NCBI GenBank assembly: GCA_019752245.1
Contig: JAIEMH010000051.1
Span: forward strand, 1-13,739
DNA from: Flavobacteriaceae bacterium
GTDB taxonomy: Bacteria; Bacteroidota; Bacteroidia; Flavobacteriales; Flavobacteriaceae
Direction of reading: 5' to 3'
Length of the DNA stretch: 13,739 nucleotides
Shown piece by piece: positions 1-6,117 of this stretch (its first letter is position 1; each line of letters begins with the position of its first letter). The position numbers and the translations under genes were made by a program. The notes beneath the pieces are model-generated. The model was given only the letters and a program-made list of their open reading frames with translations. It made no database searches and was not told the DNA's origin.

Positions 1-324
1 AATGAAATGTTTGATTTGCCTATTAAAGGTAAAATTAAATTGGTAGTTAATTTTGGAGAAGAGTTTAATAACGATAACGAAGAGTTATTGATATTGCCAC
101 ATGGAGAGCATCAAATAGATATTTCACAGTATATTTATGAAATGATTGTTCTTTCAGTTCCGTTAAAAAGAATTCATCCTGGTATTAAAGATGGAACTTT
201 GAAAACAGAAACACTTGAGAAACTAACAAAATTATCAATAAAGGAACAAAAAAAAGAGAGTAAAAAAGAAGAAAATATTGACCCACGTTGGGACAAATTA
301 AAACAACTATTAACGGATAAATAA
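1..324 (+). CDS. DUF177/YceD-family protein, 3' part (5' end outside window)
   Basis: The reading frame is open from base 1 (N-E-M-F-D-L...), so the ATG at 7 is probably internal and the gene starts upstream. About 107 C-terminal residues are present. The segment around ELLILPHGEHQIDISQYIYE and the following VPLKRIHP fits the DUF177 core, and DPRWDKLKQL at the end is a common C-terminal form in Bacteroidota. A lysine/glutamate-rich linker precedes that tail. The family is a small cytosolic protein linked to 23S rRNA/ribosome metabolism and is almost always encoded directly before rpmF. Here the gap to rpmF is 9 bases, so the two are surely co-transcribed. Family call is by motif and synteny; the molecular role is not shown by the sequence. 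Confidence 0.85.
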   Translation, partial: NEMFDLPIKGKIKLVVNFGEEFNNDNEELLILPHGEHQIDISQYIYEMIVLSVPLKRIHPGIKDGTLKTETLEKLTKLSIKEQKKESKKEENIDPRWDKLKQLLTDK

Positions 325-333
325 TATAGTAAA

Positions 334-528
334 ATGGCACATCCTAAGAGAAAAATCTCCAAAACAAGAAGAGATAAGAGAAGAACACATTATAAAGCAA
401 CAGCAGCTACAATTGCAACTTGTCCAATTACAGGAGAAGCACATTTATACCACAGAGCTTACTGGCACGAAGGTAAAATGTATTACAGAGGTCAAGTTGT
501 TATTGATAAATCAGTAGCAGCAGCTTAA
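334..528 (+). CDS. rpmF: 50S ribosomal protein L32
   Basis: A 64-residue basic protein starting MAHPKRKISKTRRDKRRTHY, the L32 N-terminal signature, of normal length for the family. It is a structural protein of the large ribosomal subunit. Many bacterial L32 proteins carry a zinc ribbon of two CxxC pairs; this one has a single cysteine (Cys30, in TCPITGEAHLYHRAYW), so it is the zinc-independent (C-minus) form. The gene follows the DUF177 gene by 9 bases and ends in a strong terminator, so it may be expressed partly apart from fabH downstream. Identity is very secure. Confidence 0.97.
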   Translation: MAHPKRKISKTRRDKRRTHYKATAATIATCPITGEAHLYHRAYWHEGKMYYRGQVVIDKSVAAA

Positions 529-549
529 TTTATATTTAAATTTACATTT

Positions 550-580
550 AAACTCTCACTCTGTGAGAGTTTTTTGTTTT
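550..580 (+). terminator. Rho-independent terminator after rpmF
   Basis: A perfect 10-bp stem, AAACTCTCAC (550-559) with GTGAGAGTTT (563-572), closes a TCT loop and runs into a T-rich tract. It lies 21 bases after the rpmF stop and separates the DUF177-rpmF unit from fabH. Confidence 0.85.
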
Positions 581-666
581 TTATAAATTTTAATCATAAC
601 TAAATAATTTTTTGTAAATTCCACCTCTTTTAAAATTACTTTTTTAAGAGATTATAAAATAGCAAT

Positions 667-1665
667 ATGAGTACAATTACAGCCGCAATTACCGCTGTCG
701 GTGGTTATGTTCCTGACTTTGTTTTGTCAAATCAAGTATTAGAAACTTTGGTTGATACTAATGACGAATGGATTACAACTAGAACTGGAATAAAAGAAAG
801 ACGTTTGTTGAAAGAATCTGGTAAAGGAACTTCTTATTTAGCAATAAAAGCCGCACAAGATTTAATTAAAAGAGGTAATATAAATCCTGCCGAAATTGAT
901 TTGGTAATCATGGCAACAGCAACTCCAGACATGCCAGTTGCAACAACAGGTGTTTATGTTGCGACTCAAATTGGTGCTGTAAATGCTTTCGCTTACGATT
1001 TATCTGCAGCATGTTCAAGCTTTCTTTACGGTATGTCTGCGGCAGCAGCGTACATTCAAACAGGTAGATATAAAAAAGTTTTATTAATTGGTGCCGATAA
1101 AATGTCATCAATTATAGATTATACAGATAGAGCGACGTGCATCATCTTTGGTGATGGAGCAGGTGCCGTATTATTTGAACCAAATTATGAAGGGCTTGGG
1201 TTACAAGACGAATTCTTGCGTTCTGATGGTATTGGAAGAGAATATCTAAAAATTGATGCCGGTGGTTCAATTATGCCAGCGTCTAAAGAAACTGTAGAGA
1301 ACAGACAACATTTTGTTTTTCAAGATGGTAAAACAGTTTACAAATATGCCGTTTCTGGAATGGCAGATGTGAGTGAAAAAATAATGCAACGTAACAACCT
1401 AACTAAAGATAATGTTGATTGGTTAATTGCACATCAAGCAAATAAAAGAATTATCGATGCAACGGCTTCAAGAATGGATCTTGATGAAGAAAAAGTATTG
1501 GTAAACATCCACAAATACGGTAACACAACTTCAGGAACATTACCTTTGTTACTGAGTGATTTTGAAGATAAATTCAAAAAAGGAGATAACCTAATCTTTG
1601 CTGCTTTTGGTGGCGGATTTACTTGGGGTTCCATCTACCTTAAATGGGCATACAACAAACAATAA
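667..1665 (+). CDS. fabH: Beta-ketoacyl-ACP synthase III (KAS III)
   Basis: A 332-residue cytosolic condensing enzyme that joins acetyl-CoA (or a branched-chain acyl-CoA primer) to malonyl-ACP to start type II fatty-acid synthesis. The thiolase-fold catalytic triad is intact: Cys116 in DLSAACSSFLYG, His256 in IAHQANKRI and Asn286 in KYGNTTSGTLP. The N-terminal NDEWITTRTGIKERR and the glycine-rich C-terminus (FAAFGGGFTWGSIYLKW) are typical, and the length is normal. The start ATG at 667 follows an AT-rich leader without a clear Shine-Dalgarno sequence, usual in this phylum. The accB start follows after 23 bases, so fabH-accB-accC is likely one unit making and using malonyl-CoA. No plsX lies between rpmF and fabH, unlike the E. 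coli cluster. Primer specificity cannot be read here. Confidence 0.96.
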   Translation: MSTITAAITAVGGYVPDFVLSNQVLETLVDTNDEWITTRTGIKERRLLKESGKGTSYLAIKAAQDLIKRGNINPAEIDLVIMATATPDMPVATTGVYVATQIGAVNAFAYDLSAACSSFLYGMSAAAAYIQTGRYKKVLLIGADKMSSIIDYTDRATCIIFGDGAGAVLFEPNYEGLGLQDEFLRSDGIGREYLKIDAGGSIMPASKETVENRQHFVFQDGKTVYKYAVSGMADVSEKIMQRNNLTKDNVDWLIAHQANKRIIDATASRMDLDEEKVLVNIHKYGNTTSGTLPLLLSDFEDKFKKGDNLIFAAFGGGFTWGSIYLKWAYNKQ

Positions 1666-1688
1666 ACTATAACTAAAACAAATCAATT

Positions 1689-2171
1689 ATGGATTTAAAA
1701 GAAATTCAAAACCTAATCAAATTTGTATCTAATTCGGGAGTTGCAGAAGTAAAGTTAGAAACTGGAGATATTAAAATTACTATCAGAACAACTTTAGAAG
1801 GAAATTCTCCTGATATCACTTACGTGCAACAAGCTCCAATGCAACAACCATTGCCTCAGGCTGTTCCAGTTGCACCGGTAGCTCAAACTCCAGCAGCTCC
1901 AGTTGCGCCAGCAGTTGATGAAAATGCAAAATACGTAACTATCAAGTCACCAATGATTGGTACTTTCTATAGAAAGCCAGCTCCAGACAAACCATCGTTT
2001 GTAGAAGTTGGAACATCAATTGGTAAAGGCGATGTACTTTGTGTGGTTGAAGCAATGAAATTATTCAACGAAATTGAAGCTGAAATTTCAGGTAAAATTG
2101 TAAAAATTCTTGTTGACGACATGTCTCCTGTAGAGTTTGACCAACCTTTATTCTTAGTAGATCCATCTTAA
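1689..2171 (+). CDS. accB: Biotin carboxyl carrier protein of acetyl-CoA carboxylase
   Basis: A 160-residue BCCP. It carries the biotin that shuttles carboxyl groups from biotin carboxylase to carboxyltransferase in malonyl-CoA synthesis. The order is classic: an N-terminal segment beginning MDLKEIQNLIKFV (about 1-45), a flexible Pro/Ala/Gln-rich linker (about 50-75), and a C-terminal biotinyl domain (about 82-160). The biotin acceptor is Lys124 in VVEAMKLFNE, the canonical AMK motif, and the thumb-containing SPMIGTFYRKPAPDKPSFVEVG segment precedes it. Directly followed by accC after a 97-base spacer that holds short tandem repeats. Identity very secure. Confidence 0.97.
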   Translation: MDLKEIQNLIKFVSNSGVAEVKLETGDIKITIRTTLEGNSPDITYVQQAPMQQPLPQAVPVAPVAQTPAAPVAPAVDENAKYVTIKSPMIGTFYRKPAPDKPSFVEVGTSIGKGDVLCVVEAMKLFNEIEAEISGKIVKILVDDMSPVEFDQPLFLVDPS

Positions 2172-2174
2172 AAA

Positions 2175-2213
2175 GTTAGATGTTAGAAGTTAGAAGTCAG
2201 AAGTTTTCTGACT
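2175..2213. repeat. Four 7-bp tandem repeats (GTTAGAA type) ending in a hairpin
   Basis: Just after the accB stop are GTTAGAT, GTTAGAA, GTTAGAA and GTCAGAA in perfect 7-base register (2175-2202). The last unit also forms the left arm of an 8-bp hairpin: AGTCAGAA (2195-2202), loop GTT, TTCTGACT (2206-2213). There is no T-tract, so this is not a classical terminator; it could modulate accC expression or be a neutral minisatellite. From memory, heptads of this kind recur in flavobacterial intergenic DNA; not verified. Confidence 0.7.
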
Positions 2214-2236
2214 ACTGATTTTTAATTGATTCATAA

Positions 2237-2260
2237 TCTAATTTGTCTAATTATCTAATT
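2237..2260. repeat. Three spaced copies of TCTAATT before accC
   Basis: TCTAATT occurs at 2237-2243, 2246-2252 and 2254-2260, with periods of 9 and 8 bases, ending 8 bases before the accC start codon. It is distinct from the heptads at 2175-2202 and covers the region where a leader or ribosome loading site would lie. Function unknown. Confidence 0.55.
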
Positions 2261-2268
2261 AAAAGAAG

Positions 2269-3615
2269 ATGTTTAAAAAAATATTAATTGCCAACAGAGG
2301 AGAAATTGCTCTCAGAGTAATTAGAACCTGTAGAGAAATGGGTATTAAGACAGTAGCTGTTTATTCTACTGCAGATGCCGAAAGTTTACACGTTAAATTT
2401 GCAGACGAAGCCGTTTGTATTGGTCCGCCACCAAGTAATTTGTCTTACTTAAAAATGTCAAATATTATTGCGGCTGCCGAAATTACTAACGCAGATGCAA
2501 TTCATCCAGGATATGGTTTCTTGTCTGAGAATGCTAAATTTTCAAAAATTTGTCAAGAACACGGGATAAAATTTATTGGTGCATCACCAGAAATGATTGA
2601 TAGAATGGGTGATAAAGCTTCGGCTAAATCAACCATGATTGAAGCTGGAGTTCCATGTGTTCCTGGTTCAGTTGGGATTTTAGAATCTTACGAACAAGCT
2701 GAAAAATTAGCCGAAGAATTTGGTTATCCAGTAATGCTAAAAGCAACAGCAGGTGGAGGTGGAAAAGGTATGCGTGCCGTTTGGAAACACGAAGATTTAC
2801 TAAAAGCTTGGGAATGTGCTCGTCAAGAATCTGCTGCAGCTTTTGGAAATGACGGAATGTATCTTGAAAAATTAATCGAAGAACCACGTCACATAGAAAT
2901 TCAAGTTGTAGGAGATTCTTACGGAAAAGCATGCCACCTTTCAGAAAGAGATTGCTCAGTTCAAAGACGTCACCAAAAATTAACCGAAGAAACACCATCA
3001 CCATTCATGACCGATGAATTACGTGAAAAAATGGGACAAGCAGCAGTAAAAGCAGCCGAATATATTCAATATGAAGGTGCAGGAACTGTAGAATTCTTGG
3101 TTGATAAACACAGAAATTTCTACTTTATGGAAATGAATACTCGTATTCAAGTAGAACACCCAATCACAGAGCAAGTTGTAGATTACGATTTAATTCGTGA
3201 GCAAATCCTTGTTGCTGCTGGTGTGCCAATTTCTGGAAAAAATTACTATCCAAATCTACACGCAATAGAATGCCGTATCAACGCCGAAGATCCATACAAT
3301 GATTTCCGTCCTTCACCAGGAAAAATCACTGTGCTTCACGCGCCAGGCGGACATGGAGTGCGTCTAGACACTCACGTTTACGCAGGTTACACAATTCCGC
3401 CAAATTACGACTCAATGATTGCCAAGTTAATTACAACAGCGCAAACAAGAGAAGAAGCAATTAGCAAAATGAAACGCGCACTAGATGAGTTTTATATAGA
3501 AGGAATAAAAACTACAATACCATTTCACAGGCAATTAATGGATGAACCTGATTATGTTGCTGGGAATTATACCACAAAATTCATGGAGTCTTTTAAAATG
3601 AAAGACATAGATTAA
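2269..3615 (+). CDS. accC: Biotin carboxylase subunit of acetyl-CoA carboxylase
   Basis: A 448-residue ATP-grasp enzyme that carboxylates biotin on AccB using ATP and bicarbonate, the first half-reaction to malonyl-CoA. The N-terminal domain starts FKKILIANRGEIALRVIRTC. The glycine-rich ATP lid GGGGKGMR lies at residues 162-169. SERDCSVQRRHQK places a nucleotide-binding lysine at 237, and FMEMNTRIQVEHPITE gives metal ligand Glu288 plus Arg292 and Glu296 at the positions known from the E. coli enzyme. The C-terminal domain (about 330-448) contains AIECRINAEDP and YDSMIAKLI. Length matches the family. The ATG at 2269 follows an AAAAGAAG purine stretch. The gene closes the fab/acc cluster and ends in a strong terminator. 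accA and accD are not in this window. Confidence 0.97.
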   Translation: MFKKILIANRGEIALRVIRTCREMGIKTVAVYSTADAESLHVKFADEAVCIGPPPSNLSYLKMSNIIAAAEITNADAIHPGYGFLSENAKFSKICQEHGIKFIGASPEMIDRMGDKASAKSTMIEAGVPCVPGSVGILESYEQAEKLAEEFGYPVMLKATAGGGGKGMRAVWKHEDLLKAWECARQESAAAFGNDGMYLEKLIEEPRHIEIQVVGDSYGKACHLSERDCSVQRRHQKLTEETPSPFMTDELREKMGQAAVKAAEYIQYEGAGTVEFLVDKHRNFYFMEMNTRIQVEHPITEQVVDYDLIREQILVAAGVPISGKNYYPNLHAIECRINAEDPYNDFRPSPGKITVLHAPGGHGVRLDTHVYAGYTIPPNYDSMIAKLITTAQTREEAISKMKRALDEFYIEGIKTTIPFHRQLMDEPDYVAGNYTTKFMESFKMKDID

Positions 3616-3624
3616 TAAAAATTG

Positions 3625-3655
3625 AACCATTCGTTAATTCGAATGGTTTTTTTTT
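3625..3655 (+). terminator. Rho-independent terminator after accC
   Basis: Perfect 9-bp stem AACCATTCG (3625-3633) / CGAATGGTT (3640-3648), loop TTAATT, then nine Ts (3647-3655). It starts 10 bases after the accC stop and closes the fatty-acid cluster. Confidence 0.92.
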
Positions 3656-3743
3656 AGTCTGAACTTGTTTCAGTTTCTCAACTATCAGTACAAAATCAAA
3701 TTTATAACATATTGTTTTCTTGAGTTTGTAGAAAGTTTTTTTG

Positions 3744-3848
3744 AAGCTATTTCCAGCTATTCGTTACAATCTTTTATTTTGTTGCCTTCGATTACCTAAG
3801 GCAACAAGATAAAAGGATTTTCACTACTATCTGGGCTAGGGCAGTAGT
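3744..3848 (+). repeat. Structured intergenic repeat / candidate ncRNA, copy 1
   Basis: The element begins AGCTATTTCCAGCTATTCG and ends CACTACTATCTGGGCTAG. Its centre is an 18-bp hairpin, CTTTTATTTTGTTGCCTT (3771-3788) with its complement at 3798-3815, with one G-U wobble and a 9-base loop. The conserved ends can pair through CCAG (3753-3756) with CTGG (3831-3834), and AGC (3745-3747) with GCT (3835-3837). A related copy on the other strand at 6044-6117 keeps the end sequences and changes this pair to CCTG/CAGG, so pairing is conserved while sequence is not. From memory it resembles a family dispersed in Flavobacterium genomes, possibly related to the Flavo-1 RNA motif; that link is unverified. 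Confidence 0.7.
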
Positions 3849-3900
3849 TTTACAAACAACTTATGGGAAAATTTATTACATCATTTTTTGCCGCTTTTTT

Positions 3901-3926
3901 GTCATTTCGACGAAGGAGAAATCACA
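3901..3926 (+). repeat. REP-like intergenic repeat fragment
   Basis: GTCATTTCGACGAAGGAGAA followed by ATCACA. ATTTC (3904-3908) can pair with GAAAT (3918-3922). I recall this word as a frequently repeated intergenic element of flavobacterial genomes (GTCATTTCGA...GAGAAATC). Only one copy is in this window, so repetitiveness is not shown here. Confidence 0.5.
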
Positions 3927-3950
3927 TATCAATTTATAATTATTTTTCGG

Positions 3951-3970
3951 TTTTACGGTTTTCCGTAAAA
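3951..3970. promoter_or_regulatory. Perfect palindrome TTTTACGG-TTTT-CCGTAAAA
   Basis: An 8-bp perfect inverted repeat with a 4-base loop, about 95 bases before the T9SS fossil ATG at 4065 and 276 bases before the intact T9SS gene. There is no trailing T-tract, so it looks more like a regulator binding site than a terminator. A protein operator is an inference only. Confidence 0.45.
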
Positions 3971-4011
3971 TAGTTATTAGACTAAGAATCATATTTATAA
4001 AAAATGATTAA

Positions 4012-4036
4012 ACCAGGTAGTTTTACGTGGTTTTTT
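4012..4036 (+). terminator. Terminator-like or attenuator hairpin before the T9SS locus
   Basis: ACCAGGTA (4012-4019) pairs with TACGTGGT (4024-4031) with one internal G-G mismatch and loop GTTT, followed by six Ts (4031-4036). It could end transcripts entering from upstream, or attenuate transcription into the T9SS locus. The mismatch makes it weaker than the other terminators in the window. Confidence 0.45.
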
Positions 4037-4043
4037 ATAGTTT

Positions 4044-4059
4044 TAAATTTGTAGTTTTG
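4044..4059 (+). promoter_or_regulatory. Two abutting -7-like boxes before the T9SS locus
   Basis: TAAATTTG (4044-4051) and TAGTTTTG (4052-4059) both match the Bacteroidota -7 consensus TAnnTTTG. No clean -33 TTTG lies at the usual distance. If active, transcription would start about at the ATG at 4065, and the transcript would cross the fossil into the intact gene at 4246. Confidence 0.35.
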
Positions 4060-4084
4060 AATTTATGAAGCTTTCTTTGGTTGA

Positions 4085-4234
4085 TTTTTAGGAAGAACGC
4101 TTCAGGAGTGGGTTCCAGATGGAACTAAAGGCACTATTGAGCTGGATTGTACTCGTTATGCTTCTGGTCAGTATGTTCTTTTGATGCGCGAAGACGGTAA
4201 GATTATAGAAAATGCTAAGTTGATCACTAATTAA
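4085..4234 (+). pseudogene. Remnant of a T9SS-secreted protein (C-terminal sorting domain only)
   Basis: The frame from 4085 to the TAA at 4232-4234 reads about 49 residues. It includes GRTLQEWVPDGTKGTIELD and then YASGQYVLLMREDGKIIENA before KLITN. The pattern SGxYxL....G.....KL is the end of a type A T9SS C-terminal domain, parallel to SGTYVLETTTG...AKLLKR in the intact gene downstream. An in-frame stop at 4082-4084 precedes it and there is no start codon before the internal Met, so the secreted body and most of the sorting domain are missing. A short frame MKLSLVDF starts at 4065 and stops at 4089-4091 in another frame; it may be the original 5' end joined by a deletion. The intact T9SS gene starts 11 bases after the fossil's stop. 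Confidence 0.75.
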
Positions 4235-4245
4235 AGCAGTAAATT

Positions 4246-5961
4246 ATGAAAAAGAGTGTCACGTTATTGTTATGTTTTATAGGCTTTTTAGCCCATTGTC
4301 AGAGTTGGCAATGGGGTAAGCGAGGCGGTAGTACTGATCAATTGAATACAAATTCTGGCGACAGGCAGGAAGAGGTTTACAGTATTGTTACCGATAGTAA
4401 CAATAATATCTATACCTTGTCTGCTGTAGGGTTGAATAATTTGAATGTTGACGGTAATGTAAAAACCAACTTTGGTGACGGTATTACTTTGACTGATGTA
4501 GCGCTGAGCAGTTTTAGTTGTGATGGTACTTATCGGTGGTCGAAAATCATTGGAGGTAGTAGTTATGACAGGGTTCAATCTTTACAGATTGATGCTCAAA
4601 ACAATATTTATATAAGCGGTAAGTTTGGGAATTGTGGTAGCACAACTTATCCACCAAGAATTGATAATGATGTAATTCTATCACAAACGCCACAAGACTG
4701 TAGCTTGATTTTTATAGCTAAGTATTCTAGTGATGGTGTTATGCAATGGTTTAGAAGACCTCAATTGTCTACTGTTACTGTTGCCGATGGTATTTCTAGA
4801 ACCGCGAGTTATGGTCATTCTACAGATAGTATGGGAAATAGTTATTGGATTACTGTTTTGCCTCAAGGAGTTTATGCAGGAGGAGCATTAACAGTTACAG
4901 GTACAGGAGTGAAACACTACATACTTAAGTACGACACTAATGGTGATTTTGTTGGTAGTACAGAATTGGACATGCAAATTACTTGTAACTTTGGGTTTAA
5001 TCGCAACCCAAATAATGGTTATTACTATTTTTATGGAAGTAGGCAAGATTCTGGACAAACAGCTGTAATAGCAGGACAAACCGTTACACATACTGCTTTT
5101 CTTTGTTGCTTCAATGATTTGGGGCAGTTTCAGTGGTTGAAGGAGAGTACAGGTCCAAATTTCAATACTGTTTTCTGGTATAATTACGCCTTTGATCCAC
5201 AGAACAATATTTATATTTCTGGTTATATTGCTGGTGCTAGTTATGAGAATTTCTTAGGCTTGAGTCCTACGCAATTCAATAATCCGCCTTTTGTGATGAA
5301 GTTTGATCCATCAGCAAGTACGGTTTTATGGACTAGTTATCCTACTAGAGGTGGCAGGCAAACTGGAGCTATAGTATTGAAGGGAAGTGAGCTTGGAGTT
5401 ACTACAGTGTGTTCTGGAAGTGCTTATACTTGGGGTATCCAAACTTTTGCACCTGGAGGTACGAATCAAGGAACAGAGGTTTTGTTTGCTCGACTGAATA
5501 AAGATACTGGAGCCTGCTTGTCGTTAAATAAAATTACAGGAGATGTTGGTTATGATGATGTAGGTACTGCCTTAGCAGTAGATTCTAGTGGTGATTATAT
5601 TTTGGGAGGTGGTTTTGGGCATCAATTGACCTTTGCTACTAATAGTATTTTGAATATAGGTTCGCAGAGTGATTTTTTTGTGGCAAAATACAGTACAAGT
5701 GTTTGTTCGCTTGGCACAGATGATTTTAAAACAGAAGGCATAGAATTGTCACCCAATCCAGTGGAGCATTATGTTTCAATTGAAGTTGCTGAGCCGATGG
5801 ATTATGTTGTTTATTCGTTGCTTGGGGTAAAGGTTAAAGAAGGTAAATTGACTGTTGCGTCGCATCAGATTGACTTTGGTGGGCTGACAAGCGGAACTTA
5901 TGTATTAGAGACTACAACTGGCGCTGGTGTTGTTAAAAAAGCGAAGTTGTTGAAGCGGTAG
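4246..5961 (+). CDS. T9SS-secreted beta-propeller-like (SBBP repeat) protein
   Basis: A 571-residue predicted extracellular or cell-surface protein of unknown activity. It starts with a Sec signal peptide (MKKSVTLLLCFIGFLAHC, probable cleavage near residue 18-19). The mature part opens with WQWGKRGGS and has repeats of the form D-x-x-N/G-N-x-Y-x-x-x-G at about residues 50 (DSNNNIYTLSA), 116 (DAQNNIYISGKFG), 194 (DSMGNSYWITVL), 317 (DPQNNIYISGYIAG) and 446 (DSSGDYILGGGFG), as in SBBP beta-propeller repeats. The C-terminus (about 498-571), with SPNPVEHYVSIEV and SGTYVLETTTG...KKAKLLKR, is a type A T9SS sorting domain, directing export through the outer membrane and usually attachment to the surface. 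No catalytic motif was seen. By eye its codons are richer in G (TTG, GGT, AGT) than the neighbouring housekeeping genes. It may be an adhesin or scaffold; that is inference. Confidence 0.88.
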   Translation: MKKSVTLLLCFIGFLAHCQSWQWGKRGGSTDQLNTNSGDRQEEVYSIVTDSNNNIYTLSAVGLNNLNVDGNVKTNFGDGITLTDVALSSFSCDGTYRWSKIIGGSSYDRVQSLQIDAQNNIYISGKFGNCGSTTYPPRIDNDVILSQTPQDCSLIFIAKYSSDGVMQWFRRPQLSTVTVADGISRTASYGHSTDSMGNSYWITVLPQGVYAGGALTVTGTGVKHYILKYDTNGDFVGSTELDMQITCNFGFNRNPNNGYYYFYGSRQDSGQTAVIAGQTVTHTAFLCCFNDLGQFQWLKESTGPNFNTVFWYNYAFDPQNNIYISGYIAGASYENFLGLSPTQFNNPPFVMKFDPSASTVLWTSYPTRGGRQTGAIVLKGSELGVTTVCSGSAYTWGIQTFAPGGTNQGTEVLFARLNKDTGACLSLNKITGDVGYDDVGTALAVDSSGDYILGGGFGHQLTFATNSILNIGSQSDFFVAKYSTSVCSLGTDDFKTEGIELSPNPVEHYVSIEVAEPMDYVVYSLLGVKVKEGKLTVASHQIDFGGLTSGTYVLETTTGAGVVKKAKLLKR

Positions 5962-6043
5962 GTTTTCTTATTGAAAGTTTGCTTTTATTTAGAATTTAAG
6001 GTTTAGTAAATTTGAGTTTTAAACTATAGAACTCTGCAAAAGA

Positions 6044-6117
6044 CAAAGCCTATCTAGCCCTGATAGTAGTGGCATCTCGTCTTTTGGGACGAGATAGAAC
6101 GAATAGCAGGAATAGGG
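6044..6117 (-). repeat. Structured intergenic repeat / candidate ncRNA, copy 2 (inverted)
   Basis: Read on the minus strand this is CCCTATTCCTGCTATTCGTT, an 8-bp hairpin (ATCTCGTC, loop CCAAAA, GACGAGAT; plus-strand 6074-6095), then GCCACTACTATCAGGGCTAG. The end segment CACTACTATC-x-GGGCTAG differs from copy 1 at one base (A for T), and CC-x-GCTATTCGTT differs at the partner base (T for A), so CCTG/CAGG replaces CCAG/CTGG. The central hairpin is shorter and unrelated in sequence to that of copy 1. It lies 82 bases after the T9SS gene stop. Confidence 0.7.

Larger units (their letters stand above)
3656..4084. other. Gene-poor accessory intergenic region
   Basis: No convincing gene lies between the accC terminator and the T9SS fossil. 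The stretch contains, in order, a structured repeat (3744-3848), a REP-like fragment (3901-3926), a perfect palindrome (3951-3970), a terminator-like hairpin (4012-4036) and tandem promoter-like boxes (4044-4059). A 36-codon frame at 3863-3973 overlaps the repeat fragment and palindrome and is probably not a gene. The remainder (3656-3743) is AT-rich with nothing recognisable. Confidence 0.7.

Noticed and set aside
7..9. ATG at position 7 as the start of the DUF177 gene
   Set aside because: The frame is open to base 1 and the protein would be far shorter than the family, so the gene is cut by the window edge.
2195..2213. The hairpin after accB as a transcription terminator
   Set aside because: The stem is short, made of repeat units, and lacks a following T-tract. 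accC immediately downstream is expected to be co-transcribed.
2175..2260. A CRISPR array at the short repeats between accB and accC
   Set aside because: The units are 7 bases long and contiguous or nearly so. There are no spacers of CRISPR size and no cas genes in the window.
2624..3004. A 126-codon minus-strand frame opposite accC
   Set aside because: It overlaps a strongly conserved part of the biotin carboxylase gene and reads as low-complexity Leu/Phe-rich sequence.
3863..3973. A 36-codon frame beginning MGKFITSFFAAFLSF, possibly a small membrane peptide
   Set aside because: It runs through the REP-like fragment and ends within the palindrome, so its composition is explained by repeats. 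It has no ribosome binding site or neighbour support.
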